From: Azorinus chamasolen
Lineage: Eukaryota > Mollusca > Bivalvia > Cardiida > Solecurtidae
Direction: 5' to 3'
NCBI GenBank assembly: GCA_963576725.1
Contig: OY755251.1
Location: 35,035,619 to 35,099,618 of the forward strand
DNA length: 64,000 nt
The position numbers were made by a program, and so were the translations under genes. Shown in pieces: positions 11,107 through 21,660 of this stretch. Positions within the stretch are counted from its first letter, which is position 1. Each line of letters starts with the position of its first letter. The notes under the pieces were generated by a model. The model was not told the DNA's origin. It worked only from the letters and a program-made list of their open reading frames with translations, and made no database searches.

Positions 11107-11154
11107 GTTTCCATAGCAATACCATGGACATTCCCAAGATGTTACCCTAGCAAC
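11107..11154. promoter_or_regulatory. Pair of RFX X-box-like motifs
   Basis: GTTTCCATAGCAAT (11107-11120) and GTTACCCTAGCAAC (11141-11154) each resemble the inverted half-site structure bound by RFX factors (GTHNYYATRRNAAC). The second has two perfect half sites with CT instead of AT between them. I see no recognisable gene directly downstream on either strand, so function is unproven. Confidence 0.35.
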
Positions 11155-11758
11155 AGGCAATATGCATCCAGCTATGAAGAAACTGGAATGAACTGCTATG
11201 GTGATGGTATATGGTGGAAATAGAAGGAGTTACCACTGGATTGGAAGTACGCTACCAGACAGAGGTAGAAATCACATGACTAGGCGATGAGAACAGTTTG
11301 TGATACGTAACATTTGAAAATATAGCACAGCAGTTGCAATGGCTGTTGTATTATTTTGCTTACAAATGCAATAACTGTTTTTGGTTATTGATGCATATTT
11401 TCGGTTAATGGTGCATGTCAAAAATGGCCAGGAATTTAAAATTATTGTAAACAAGGTTTATGCGACCAAGATCTAGATGGTGCATATTGTTTTGGGTATG
11501 TCTGCTTGTTTGTTGGTCTGTCTGAAGCTGTAACCCTTTGTCATAAGTTTTAGGCTATTCCGGATAGAAACTATATACTTGGCATATTCACTCCTCGCAT
11601 GCAACTGCATGGTTTGAGTGGTGTCATGTCAAACTCAAACCTCAAGCTCAAACGAAAAGTTTTTAGGTTTTTGGTATAGTATTTCACAAACACATCTTGC
11701 GTTAATGAAAAAAGAGAAAAAGGCAATATGGTTTAAAGTAAATGTACTTAAATCAAGT

Positions 11759-12143
11759 TTAACCCATTTTTCACACAAACTCCTTTTCACACCTCTTCAA
11801 ACAGAGTAGACTGATCAGATGGCTCCTATAGGAGTCATCTGACCAGGGTCTGCTCTGCTGTGCTTATGGTTCTTCCATTACACCCTATTGTTTGTTTGTT
11901 ATGTCTTTGTGCGTCTCTTTGTGTCTTTTATATACATGTACATTTCCTGTTGCTCGTTGTGGTGCTGTTCGGGCGACTGTGTGTTTTCGGCATGGCTCAT
12001 ACATGTACTTACCCTACCTAAATACCCTACTCTACAGTTTCTTTAATTACCAAACATTAAAACGTCCATATGCCATTATAAGAACACAGCTAATAAATAA
12101 TCCTGATTATTATTTCTAATGTGAATATTCAACAGGGTAAAGG
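11759..12143 (+). mobile_element. A-family MITE with internal insertion
   Basis: TTAACCCATTTTTCACACAAAC, hairpin GATGGCTCCTATAGGAGTCATC with GACCAGGGTCTGCTCTG, then about 110 bp of foreign sequence (about 11870-11985, including TTTGTTTGTTATGTC), then the A tail from 'CTACAGTTTC' to AACAGGGTAAAGG. The inserted segment is not identified. Confidence 0.65.
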
Positions 12144-12171
12144 AATGCCACCTGTTATGAATTCCGATACA

Positions 12172-12396
12172 AACCCTTTTGCTCCCACGATCCCATATAT
12201 GGGATATAGACAAACAATGTAGACTCTGATCAGACGCCGCATGATGCGGCGTCTGATAAGAGTCTACGCTGTTTGCTGATAGGAATTTCAATATAAAACA
12301 AAACGAAATTGAAAATTTAGGCCAGGCACCCCTTCGATAAAAATGGACTAATCCACTATATAATCATGGAAGAATCCATTGGGTGCAAATAGGTTA
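12172..12396 (+). mobile_element. G-family TTAA MITE
   Basis: It starts 'AAACCCTTTTGCTCCCACG' and ends 'GGGTGCAAATAGGTTAA'. The perfect hairpin centres on AGACGCCGCATGATGCGGCG with arms GTAGACTCTGATC and TGATAAGAGTCTAC. The tail 'AAAACGAAATTGAAAATT' is shared with the copy at 32638-32900. The left TTAA is degraded. Confidence 0.75.
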
Positions 12397-12399
12397 ATA

Positions 12400-12730
12400 C
12401 TAAAATGAATTGCGGTTTACACGAGTGTTACAGTATTTTGTAATGGAAGAAATTTTCAAGTGATTCAAATACATTGTACTGATAAAACTAACAGATTGTC
12501 GAAGAAAGCTCTGTATTCTTATCACATGTTCCTAATTATCTTATGTATTTTAACAGAATCAGGAATATAATTTCTCAGGAAAATATTATATTTAAGTATA
12601 AACAATTGATAAAGTAAAAAATAGAGGAAGCGGTGTTCGTTGAACTTATTTCTTTCGATTACTACTCAAGAGAGTTATCAGTTATGGCCTTTCGTAGGCT
12701 AGCTTCCAAATAAACAATATTCGCCGGTTA
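12400..12730. other. Unique AT-rich interval
   Basis: No reading frame, hairpin or tandem repeat is recognised in either orientation. Confidence 0.5.
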
Positions 12731-12734
12731 TAAA

Positions 12735-12870
12735 ACTTTCCATGTTTAGTCAGACAGGGTAGACACATATCAGACGGCTACTTTGGGAATACTATAGATC
12801 TGATTTGTACAGTTTTTACAATGGCCAAACTTTATTGTGTTCATTGGTCATCGTACAAATAACCTAATTA
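12735..12870 (+). repeat. A-family fragment
   Basis: 'GGGTAGACACATATCAGACG', 'CTATAGATCTGATTTGTACA' and 'CAAATAACCTAATTA' follow A without the right hairpin arm. The B element at 12868 is inserted at its TTAA. Confidence 0.6.
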
Positions 12871-13102
12871 ACCCATTACCCCATAGGCTATGTTTAGATC
12901 CAATCCAACCTCTTTCAATAAATCTACCAAAAAGGAGCATTAACTAGAGAAAAGGAATAGTTTAGGATTTTGTTGTTCTAAAACCATTGTGGTAAATAGA
13001 GCATTTGCTCTTTAGGAGTAAATGCTCTATTTATCACAATGGTTTCAAAAACTGAATTTTATACAGGAGTAGAAAAGCGTTTTTTATGGGGGAAAGGGTT
13101 AA
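12868..13102 (+). mobile_element. B-family TTAA MITE
   Basis: TTAACCCATTACCCCATAGG to GGGAAAGGGTTAA. The hairpin is AACCATTGTGGTAAATAGAG/CTCTATTTATCACAATGGTT with a slipped core TTTGCTCTTTAGGAGTAAAT. The target is the TTAA in an A remnant; an A 5' fragment (13099-13170) follows directly. Confidence 0.8.
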
Positions 13103-13561
13103 CCCTTACTCCATGCATATTTATGTATGAAATAATGACATCATGAATATTGTTTGAATATATTATTTTATCATGCAACGTCACGAAATACAGTCACTTC
13201 CTACTAGCATAATATTTTCCACGTCGACGCTGTATTTTGTGAGGTATAGTGCATGTGTACTGACCCCACTGGAATGCAGGTTTTGTTCAGCCAATAGGAG
13301 GAAAACAGAAGGAGGGAAAAGGCATTATTAAACATAAACATCAAATTAACATATTTGCTCACCTTTGTCTCAACTATTAGTCAATATAAAAGGATTAAAT
13401 CAAGTTTGTTTATGTTGTAAAAGTCGATGACGTCACTGCATGCCAACATGACGTCACGTTATACGCATACTTGCATGTATTTTCATTCAGGGGACGAAAC
13501 CGCTTTAGCAATCTTTCTTTTTCTTCATTTTCTCCTTTTTTCTTGGAGTTGCATGATAAAA

Positions 13562-13705
13562 GAATTACTATGCTAGTAGTTTGGAAGTTCAGCTGTATTT
13601 TGGCTCGTCAGAAAAGTAGTTAAATGCTCGCCAAGGCTCGCATTTAACAACTTTTCTAACTCACCAAAATACAGCTGAACTTCCAAACTACTAGCATAGT
13701 AATTC
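13562..13705. repeat. K: 144-bp near-perfect palindrome
   Basis: Left arm GAATTACTATGCTAGTAGTT... and right arm ...AACTACTAGCATAGTAATTC pair over about 70 bp each with few mismatches. The centre is TTAAATGCTCGCC-AA-GGCTCGCATTTAA. It would extrude as a long cruciform or, if transcribed, fold into a long double-stranded RNA. No second copy is seen in the window. Confidence 0.85.
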
Positions 13706-13749
13706 TTATATAATGGCACATGAACACAAGACATTTTGGCAATTACAGA

Positions 13750-13832
13750 AACTGGAGAAGCCTAAGTCTGATCTAGGTTTTCTATGTGTGCAAATGTGTA
13801 GAAATGCGTATTTATGGAGTAAAGGGTTAATA
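13750..13832 (-). repeat. A-family fragment, reverse orientation
   Basis: 'CTAAGTCTGATCTAGG' then 'TGTGCAAATGTGTAGAAATG', CGTATTTATGGAGTAAAGG and GTTAA correspond to the reversed A head. The hairpin is lost. Confidence 0.55.
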
Positions 13833-14142
13833 TCAATGATGCCAATATTTCTTAGATAAATATTCACGAGGTAAAATCAAAAGACTATACCAATAAGGCC
13901 ATCCCGGTTAGATATCAAATAAGTTAATGAACCAATCATCTTGCTTTTATCATACAGTAGACATTGTCTTAAGCGAACATTTACTTCTTAAACATAGGAG
14001 TCTTAAAAAGGCAGGTGGTTGCTTAATGCAGGTAAACGTGATACAGGACGTCCCTATAGGAGCTTTCTGTACTACTTTTTTCCTGCATTAAGCTACCATC
14101 TGTTTTACAAATCCAGATTTAGAATTCTTTTTTAATGGCCGC

Positions 14143-14363
14143 TTAACCCATTACCACATTTTTAGACCCAAACTCTTTGAATAAATCTACCGAAAAGCAG
14201 CATTTACTAGAGAAAAGGAAATACTAGACGAATGTACTTATGAAACCATTGTGATAAATAGATCATTTGCTCCAGAGGAGCAAATGCTCTATTTATCACA
14301 ATGGTTTTAAAAAGCAACTTGTACATAGGCGTCAAAAGACGTCAGTTTGGGGGAATGGGTTAA
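14143..14363 (+). mobile_element. B-family TTAA MITE nested in C
   Basis: TTAA at 14143-14146 and 14360-14363. Inner ends are CCCATTACCACATTTT and GGGGGAATGGG. The hairpin is GAGCAAATGCTC-type with core TTGCTCCAGAGGAGCAA (the left arm has one change, GATCATTTGC). Confidence 0.85.
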
Positions 14364-14607
14364 CCCTTTCCCTTATGTAAGCGCATTATAACGCATCTGC
14401 AAACAGAGTAGACCCAGATCAGACGGTTCCTATGGGAGCCGTCTGATTAGGGTCTGCTCTGTTTGCCGATGGTGTAATATACATCTGATTCTACAGCTTC
14501 TGCCTGAGCCGAAATGTCCTGTGTTCATATGCCATTATAAAAATAATCTTATTAATATTCATGACGTCATTATTTCCTACATGAATATTCATCAGGGAAA
14601 TGGTTAA
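14360..14607 (+). mobile_element. A-family TTAA MITE nested in C, next to B
   Basis: This is one of the best A copies: TTAACCCTTTCCCTTATG, hairpin arms GCAAACAGAGTAGACCCAG and GGTCTGCTCTGTTTGC, core GACGGTTCCTATGGGAGCCG, tail TTATTTCCTACATGAATATT, end AGGGAAATGGTTAA. It shares a single TTAA with the B element on its left. Confidence 0.85.
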
Positions 14608-14624
14608 GACAAGTTCTGCTGTAC

Positions 14625-15085
14625 CTTTACTTTCATTTGCATTGTCTTGTAGAAACTAATATCAGTTTTCAAATTGATGTTTTATCTTCCGTGCCGAATG
14701 ACGGCGTAGTTACAATTAACAACCTTAATACTGAACTAGCTAACAATGGTTTTTATTATTCAACAATTAGTGACCCAGTCATTTGTATGACATGCCTGTA
14801 ATTTAACGTGCTTAGTATTACGGGTCTCGTTAACTTAGATTGGAAGACTTGACCTTAAGAGGAAAACTAAATTTCAATTGAGCGGTTACAACCTTCAAAG
14901 ACAAATATCTTTGATCTCAGATATTGCAGTCTGTAACGTTTTGTAATTAAAGGAAGTGCATGAAATCGATTGATCTAACCCTTTCAGTGCTGAAAGTTCA
15001 TATGGACTTTTCCAAATTTAAACAGGCCAAGCTTACTATGAATTAGGAATTGTTTAAATAAAATTGTTACATGACAGTTTTGATC
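14625..15085. other. Unique interval
   Basis: Nothing recognised apart from a short A-like piece near 15000-15060 leading into the A tail below. Confidence 0.45.
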
Positions 15086-15175
15086 CAGTGTCCATATGTT
15101 AGTATAATAATTACTCTACTACATATTCATGATGTCATTATTTCTTACATGAATATTTATGGAGTAAAGGGTTAA
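15086..15175 (+). repeat. A-family tail
   Basis: 'ATATTCATGATGTCATTATT', 'TCTTACATGAATATTTATGG' and AGTAAAGGGTTAA form the A 3' end only. Confidence 0.6.
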
Positions 15176-15246
15176 AATTGTATATATGAGGTGAAGGCCT
15201 AACACAGTTTCGTGGTAGACATTTTAAATGTTTAACTTTGAGACGA

Positions 15247-15300
15247 ATCTAAAGAGTGGCCACAACATAGGGTTTATTGGAGAAATGGCGATGTTAGTAT
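15247..15300 (+). repeat. I-family half hairpin
   Basis: 'CTAAAGAGTGGCCACAACAT' and AGGGTTTATTGGAGAAATGG match the right arm of I elements and then the I downstream phrase TTAGTATTT. The left arm is absent. The LINE 3' tail begins here. Confidence 0.65.
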
Positions 15301-15874
15301 TTAAATTAAATTAAATTAAATTAAATTTCTTTATTGCATAAAACATACATAGTATGCTTATAGCAAGCATGATAAAGAATACAAAACAGTGATATATGAA
15401 CATGTTAATAGACAAAACGATTGCTAGATATATACCTCTTCCAAAAAGAAAAACAAAACAGAATAGAAAGTTAGGTCGTTGTTTTGATGTTTGTTTGTTT
15501 GTTTTCCATTGTTTGTTTGTGTTTTCCCCTTTCATTTAATTTCCCTAGAAGAGTTCTATCTGAAATTTGAATTTTAACATTTCAAGTCTGAAATTTGAAG
15601 TTTCTTTGGGATAGATAGATGCTAATACGTGTATTTTTGTGTTTATTTCAATTTATTAATAGTTTATGTTATTTATTCTTCTCCCTTTTAGCTCTATTTA
15701 TTTGTTTATTTATTTTTACTTAGTGTTCTAATATTGTTAGGTTATTCTAATATTGTTATGATTTTTATCTTGTTATCTTATTACAATGTTCTAATATTAT
15801 CTGTTATTTATCAATTTTTTTGTTTGGTTAATGACTTTTAGTTGTTTGTTTATTTATTTATTTTCTTAATTTTA

Positions 15875-16932
15875 TTATGTCTGATTTCTTATTTGGTTTG
15901 CAAAATAAATATATTTGGACATATTACTGACAATCTTTTTGTTGTTTGTGCACATTAGATTTCTAAACTTTTGTATCGTAGTCCATGGGTAGTAATATCG
16001 TGGTAAGTAATTTGTGCGTAATTGGCTGTACCTTGGGCAGATAAGTAGGAAATGATACTCATTTTCAATTTGATGATGTGTGCACTTTGTACAGATTCTT
16101 TGATTTCTTTCTGTATGTGTATATCTTCCTGTTTCTACTTCTAAATCATGAGATGATATCTTAAATCTTGTCAAAGCAATTCTGAATTTCTTTTCATGAA
16201 TAAATGAGAGATATTTTTCAAATTCGAGGTCATATTTAAATAGACCATAGGCCTCCAGGCGGTTAGAGTTATTTATTTTTACATACCAGCTTTGTTTATA
16301 TAAATTAGTAATTTGATATTTAATGGCTCCTAAGTCTATTCGTATGTCATTTTCGTTGTACCAGATGAAATCTAGATTTGATTTTTTTAAAATGTCCTTA
16401 ACTTTATTTGCCCAGTTATTTCCGTTATATTTATTCCCTTGTTCCATATCCGTTTTTAAGGCACTGTATGCTTTGTATAATAGTGATTGTTTATCAGAAC
16501 TTATTATTTTACACCAATATTTTATCATGATAATTTGTCTCTGTATTAACATAGGGTAACGTCCCAGTTCCCCGTATAATGCCTCTAAGTTCGTAGATAA
16601 TTTTACGCCAAGTATTTTTCGACAAATTTTGAATGAATTCGTTCTACGTTTGGTGCTGGGTGGTGGCCCCATATCTCCGCAGCATAATTAAGGGTTGACG
16701 AAACTAGAGTATCCAATAAATTTATCTTATTATTTACTGGCAATTCTAGCTGGTTGAAAATTGTAAATAAGTTGTGTAGAGAAAATGATGAGTGTTGGGC
16801 TATGCGTTTCTGTGTTTGATCCCAATTTCCATTTTTAAAGAGAAAGGCCCCATAGATACTTGAAAGCAGTTCCTTTTTCAATTTTCGTGTTTTACAAGAA
16901 GAAATCATAGAACATGGGTCTACCCGTTTCAT
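15875..16932 (-). pseudogene. LINE ORF2, region downstream of reverse transcriptase
   Basis: Two overlapping frames meet near 16640. The first contains 'LDTLVSSTLNYAAEIWG', the typical post-RT motif. The second ends with 'CTKCTHHQIENEYHFLLICP', a CxxC...H...C arrangement found at the C-terminus of several LINE polyproteins and also in the fragment at 1990-2760. The 265-codon frame 15875-16672 is the longest surviving piece. One frameshift joins the parts. Confidence 0.75.
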
Positions 16933-17039
16933 ATATCATTACTTTGGGTATTTTAACATTAAGATTTATTCCCCATCTTTCGCTGTAAAGTTTATGTCAT
17001 TTATAATAGTCTGCAGTGATTTAGGATCACATGCAAATG

Positions 17040-17811
17040 CGAATGCGTCATCGGCAAATATCTGACATATTTAACAACCAATCAATGTTAGAGGTGATAC
17101 TATGTAGGATATCATTTAGAAAAAAACAACACAAAAAGCTACTAGCCGGATCTCCCTGTTTAACACCTATACTTGAAGTTAGTGGGTCAGATAGCATATA
17201 CATTGTAATTGTATTTGATAACGGAATTAATTTCTGACGCAAAAATAATCTATCAATTTTATCGAACATATTTTCCCAGTCCAGGAACTCCGCATATAGT
17301 TATTTTCCGACTAGATAGTGTTTTCGCAATCAGTGCATGTAGAATAAAAATGCAATCTATGGTAGATAATCTATAATTATTTTATGTTATGTTTTTCTAA
17401 CCATTTAATAAGGCGTGTTACTAGTAGCTTAGAGTATATTTTTGACAGTATATTATTTAATGTGATTCCACGGACATTTTTTGCTTCGTGTGAACCTCCC
17501 TTGAAAATTGGCACGATAATGCCCTCAGTCCAAGAATTTGGAAATATGCTTTCATCTATTAATTTGTTATATAGTCCCTTAAGGTATGGCGAAATAATAT
17601 CAAAATAGTGCTTAAATATTTCAGCTATAAGCCTATCTTGACCCGGGCTTTTTGAGTTATTTTGCGAAAAAACAGCTTGTCTTATTTCTTCTTCCATAAA
17701 TTCAGCATCTAAGTCTCCATCATTTGTCTCTTTATTATTTTCATTTAATTCAGGGTTGTCATCAATGTCGTTTATCGGTGATCCATACAATGTTTTGAAA
17801 TGATTAAACAT
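17040..17811 (-). pseudogene. LINE ORF2, reverse transcriptase domain
   Basis: The 144-codon frame 17377-17811 has 'SKSPGQDRLIAEIFKHY' and 'RGITLNNILSKIYSKLL' (RT fingers, motifs 1-2). A second frame gives 'FLDWENMFDKIDR', a degraded motif A, and 'GVKQGDPASSFLCCFFLND'. The catalytic FADD box is encoded at about 17050-17065 but one base out of frame with the preceding sequence (the upstream frame reads MSDICR-stop), so the active site is broken. Confidence 0.8.
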
Positions 17812-18119
17812 ATCTGTATCTGCTACATTTTTGTTTGAAACTTATTTTTATGCTGATACTGCTTCTTTATTTCTTTCCAAAAATATTTTGGGTTCTTTTT
17901 TGCTAACATTCCTATTTTATTTCCCTCACCACGTTTATATTTATATTTACATTTACGTTTTATCCTTACATACTTTTTTTTTTTTAAAAAAATATATCTA
18001 TTTTCGCTTGTTTTGTTTCTTACATATATATATATCTCGCTTGAATAAAATTCCATCTAGCCTGAAAACAGTCTTTATTAAACCATACCTTTGATTTATG
18101 CTTATTTGCTATTTGATTA

Positions 18120-18600
18120 TATCAAATGTGATATAATCTAATTCATTTGCAGTTCTAGCGTTGAAGTCACCTGTAATGAAAAATTTCCCTTGACCGATAT
18201 ATTTTTCAACGCCTATTTCTATTTCATCAAATAAGTCTATGTCTCTGCTTCGTAATGTTCTCGAGCCAATCGGAGTTATATATGTACAACATAATTATGT
18301 ATACATCTTCATCAAAAGAGTATAACGTTTTACACAATTTCATCCACATAATACCATTTTGACATTTTTCAACTATGTTAATTTTGTTCACCAGATCTGT
18401 TTTATAATACAAATAAAATTCCACCAGAATATCTACCACGGCGAGTATTTGCATATTTGTTTCCAAGCAAATGATCAGCATGGTAGTCTGATGTGTCTAG
18501 ATTAAACTGTGTGTTTTTTAATAACCATGTTTCGGTAAAAATAATTATATCATTTTTTTCCAATGAAATCCAAGGAACCAGGGTCTCCAAATGTTCTAGC
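18120..18600 (-). pseudogene. LINE ORF2, APE-type endonuclease domain
   Basis: Fragments in different frames give 'NDIIIFTETWLL', 'RGRYSGGI', 'KINIVEKCQNGIMWMKL' and, near 18170, 'FFITGDFNART'. TETWL, RxSGG and GDFN are the expected catalytic and substrate motifs of the AP-endonuclease fold in LINEs. The N-terminal part is missing or unreadable and the frame changes at least twice. Confidence 0.75.
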
Positions 18601-18677
18601 TAGCCCATACAATAACGTCTATTTGTTCTTCCTGACACCTTTATTTTTGAGTTTGAGTTTGAGTGGGGTTGTACAGT

Positions 18678-19439
18678 TCATTGTCTACAAATAGTTTTTC
18701 TCTTACGAATTTGACCTTGCGAACTTTTTGTCTTTTTTCCACAAACACAAGATTGAATCTTTTCCTCTCGTCTTTCCATTCCTTGGGTTCTTGCACACCA
18801 GCTCCTACGTTTCGTTTCTTTAACTTTCTCCTTGTAATTCAGTGACGCCCTACGTACCTGCTCCCGATCTTGGTAGTAGTGGAACTTAACAACTATCGGC
18901 CGGGGTTTCTTTGAGTTTTCTCCACCTAATCTATGTGCTCTGTCAAAAATCATAGCAGATGCATCAACCTTAAATATGTTTCCGACCAGGCTTTTCACTT
19001 GTTTAATGCATTCTTGTGTCTGTGTGTCGTACGCATTGTTATGTCTTGCTGTGGCCAATGTATCAATCGAAGGATCATCGATGCGTTCATTGCGATCAAG
19101 ATCGGGGGCAGTTGTTTCGGGGATCCCATAAAATATGAGATTGTCTCTCATGCTGCGAAATTCAGCATCTAATATTTTGTCACTTAGTTTGGATTGCGAT
19201 TTCTCAAATGTCTCCACTTTCTCTTTTAAATTGTTACAGGACTCTTCTACACTGTTAATTTCCTTTCGCGTTTTCGAGATGTCTGCTTTTTGCTGTTCGT
19301 ATTGATCGCTTATAAATCTAGTCGATATTTCCACATCTTGTAGCCTTTTATCTACATCCTGAACCTTTTCTTCAAGTAACGTGAGTTTTGAGCTGACAAA
19401 ATTTATAGTTTTCTCTATACCCTCGAACGAAATACTCAC
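18678..19439 (-). pseudogene. LINE ORF1 protein (coiled coil plus RRM-like)
   Basis: The 253-codon frame has a heptad-rich, charged coiled coil over residues ~5-95, then 'MRDNLIFYGIPE' (97-108), an acidic spacer, 'IFDRAHRLG' (164-172) and 'RPIVVKFHYYQDREQV' (180-195). This matches the layout of L1-like ORF1 RNA-binding chaperones. The C-terminal 40 residues (WCARTQGMERREEK onward) look out of frame. The alternative frame gives a more typical ending (KLFVDNELY), so there is at least one frameshift near residue 210. Confidence 0.75.
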
Positions 19440-19479
19440 CGTTAGCTGTTGCTCTGTACAGTAATATTACATTGCGGTC

Positions 19480-19923
19480 ACGCGAGGGTGGTCAGCTATA
19501 CTACAACCACTGACCTTTTCTGTCTTGTCTTGCTTGATTATTGATCATAATAAGCTCATCTTTTTAGCATATATTGATATTCTTAAAAGTAGTTCATTAT
19601 TCAAAGTACATGTACACACAGACTTAGTTTGACTATCAAATTGTATAATAGTGGAATAGATAGCATGCGACTGCGTGCGGGAAAAAAGTCTATATGACAG
19701 AAAATCGTGAGTTTAACACCATAAAAGTTAATCTGTTTTTTAGTATGCAATTGGAATCGTACAAGGGGAGATAATTGTCCCCTGTTTATTTCGCTCTTTC
19801 TTGAAGACTTAGAATTGTTTTTTCAACAACATATTAATGCAGGACTTACGAGGAGTGTTAGAAATGACATGCAGCTCCACTTGTATCTTGTTTTACACGT
19901 GTTTTTGCTGTTAATGTTTATAT
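19480..19923. other. Interval between LINE and C element
   Basis: May include the LINE 5' UTR. No repeated or coding structure recognised. Confidence 0.4.
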
Positions 19924-19924
19924 G

Positions 19925-20103
19925 TACAGTAAACCCCCTCTAAACCGGACGTTAAATTCAGTATAAATATCGGTCTTAGAGACAGGTGGTAGCTGAGTGC
20001 AGGGTGAGTCATGCAGAAAGCTCATTTAGGAGCCTTCTGTACGACTTTCAGCATGCACTAAGCAGCCACCTGCCTTAAAGTATCTAAACTATGCTTTACT
20101 ATA
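19925..20103 (+). mobile_element. C-family MITE
   Basis: 'ACAGTAAACCCCCTCTAAAC' left end, hairpin GCAGAAAGCTCATTTAGGAG, 'AAGCAGCCACCTGCCTTAAA' and a decayed right end GCTTTACTATA. Confidence 0.7.
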
Positions 20104-20169
20104 ATTCCGGCTCAGAAGGATTTTACTTTACACCCCTTGTCCCACACTGCACTCTCACTATATTTTATT

Positions 20170-20300
20170 GAACCGTTCCACTCCCTATCGACTGTGTTAC
20201 AATGAGGAGTGTGCCTGCGAGAAGACATGTTAAGGTTTAGTAAAGGGAATGTTAAGGCGCCTGCATATTGTGTTAAGGTGCCTGCCCATTGTTTTTCAAC
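20170..20300 (+). repeat. Left copy of an inverted ~110-bp duplication flanking the zinc-finger locus
   Basis: 'CCACTCCCTATCGACTGTGT', 'TACAATGAGGAGTGTGCC' and 'TGCGAGAAGACATGTTAAGG' recur on the opposite strand at 22820-22927 (TACAATGAGGGGTGCGCC, TGCGAGAAGACACGTTAAGG). Similarity continues more weakly to 'GTTAAGGCGCCTGC'/'GTTACGGCGCCTGC'. The two copies bracket 2.5 kb containing the zinc-finger sequence. Confidence 0.75.
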
Positions 20301-20349
20301 AGCGCGGGGCGATATGGAGCAATAAAATAACATTATCAGGTACATCTAA

Positions 20350-21135
20350 TTAAGTAAGATTTGTTTCAAGTTTTGAATACGTGTTAGTCTTATTACTGGC
20401 ATTTGATTTATCTGTGGTGTTTTTCGTTTGATTTTCTTCTGATTTCATTGTTTTATAGAGGATAACGTGAGTCGTTAGGACCATTGCAATATTGAATATC
20501 AGTTTCAAACACCAATGTTATGTACAAGCATACTCCAAAACTAATAATAGACCAATTTCATACCCAAATTTTCTCTCTTTTAACTGATTATAAGGCAAAT
20601 CGGATGCATTTTTCAAAACTGCATTGTAAAGGCATGTGCCAGAGGGTGTTACGGTTCATGATCTACATCTAAACTTACAGTTACGGTTCCTAATCGAAAA
20701 CAATAAGTGTTTTTGAGAGTATGGAATCGTTTTTTAGGTATGATAGAGGACAAACTACACTAGTTTCTGTCGTAGATATTGAGTGAGGTTACAAAATAAA
20801 CTGAAAGTTGTATTAAACGTACTTATGGAACACGTATCCCATTCTTAATACCGGCACTTGTGTGATCCGTAATGATATGCCAAAATTTTAACAGTTATTG
20901 TAGATATTAAATCTGACTAAACAATCGATGAACTCAGCAAATCGATAGGACGAGAGGAAATTGATTTATCGCTATTAATTTATGCTCAACTCATGTACAA
21001 TTAAATATTGGTGACGGGTTTTTATGAACTTAAATACAAAATTTAGCTGTTTCTTGCAAGAATAATGTTTAATAGCAATATCCAAGGATATACCAATATC
21101 CATAAGATAGTGAAAACTGTATACCACGTACCGGT
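20350..21135. other. Unique interval
   Basis: AT-rich; no gene, hairpin or tandem repeat recognised. Confidence 0.45.
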
Positions 21136-21497
21136 TGACAAATAGTCACATCAGTTGCAACTCGCAAAATGGTATTAAGGTAGACCACACGCAATGCACC
21201 CATTTAAAAACTGTCGAGACATCTTACGACTTCGAAACCAATCGTCATCCCGGAAAATTTCGAAAGGTTCCGACGTCCTACGATGTTCTGATATTGGATT
21301 GTTCCATTAAATTGGGAATTTGAATTCTGTAGAGAAACATCCAAGGGACATCCATGGTAAATTTCGTCGAAATCGTTCCACTAGTTTCAGAGGAGATGTC
21401 GTTTGAAGCAAATGTGAACGTACGGACAGACGGACGACGAACGGTGAGCGGTCACAATATCTCACATTGAGCCTTTGGCTCATGTGACATAAAAGGC
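21136..21497 (+). repeat. Dispersed repeat ending in GAGCCTTTGGCTCATGTGA
   Basis: 'GGGACATCCATGGTAAATTT', 'CGTCGAAATCGTTCCAC', 'GAGGAGATGTCGTTTGAAG', then a short GGACAGACGGACGACG run and 'CACATTGAGCCTTTGGCTCA'. I recognise this string of phrases as the 3' portion of an abundant dispersed repeat seen in molluscan and other invertebrate genomes; this rests on memory, as no database was available. It could be the tail of a non-LTR element or SINE. Confidence 0.55.
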
Positions 21498-21660
21498 AAA
21501 TTTACGGATTCTCTCAAACCAGAGGCTCAATTTCAATTGCAGGCTCAGATTCTATATTGTTTGTAAGCAAACTTGAGGGTCAGTTTCGATTTCAGGCTCG
21601 GGCTCAATATTGTTTATAAGCACTGCTCCATGTGAAGCATATGCACAAATCAGGTTAAGC

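Larger units (their letters stand above)
13957..14623 (+). mobile_element. C-family MITE split by tandem B and A insertions at its TTAA
   Basis: The C host runs from 'ACAGTAGACATTGTCTTAAG' through its hairpin (CCCTATAGGAGC core) to 'TTTTTAATGGCCGCTTAA' at 14146. It resumes at 14604 with TTAAGACAAGTTCTGCTGTA. Joining the two sides restores the family end 'GGCCGCTTAAGACAGGTTCTACTGTA' at a single TTAA. This is direct evidence that B and A duplicate TTAA on insertion. Confidence 0.85.
15300..19480 (-). mobile_element. Near full-length non-LTR retrotransposon (LINE), decayed
   Basis: Reading on the minus strand the order is ORF1 (coiled coil and RRM-like), an APE-type endonuclease, a reverse transcriptase and a Cys/His C-terminal region. 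It ends with AATAAAG and a short AATTT-repeat tail at 15300-15330. That is the organisation of APE-type LINEs of the Jockey/CR1/L1-like groups; I cannot fix the clade by eye. Frame breaks interrupt every domain, so it is inactive. The 5' end is placed just upstream of ORF1 and is uncertain. No target-site duplication was found. Confidence 0.8.

Noticed and set aside
10894..11223. 109-codon frame near the X-box pair
   Set aside because: No family recognised and no supporting structure; length is within chance for AT-moderate DNA.
15311..15535. 74-codon hydrophobic minus-strand frame
   Set aside because: It lies in the LINE 3' UTR next to the AATTT tail and lacks LINE or other protein motifs.
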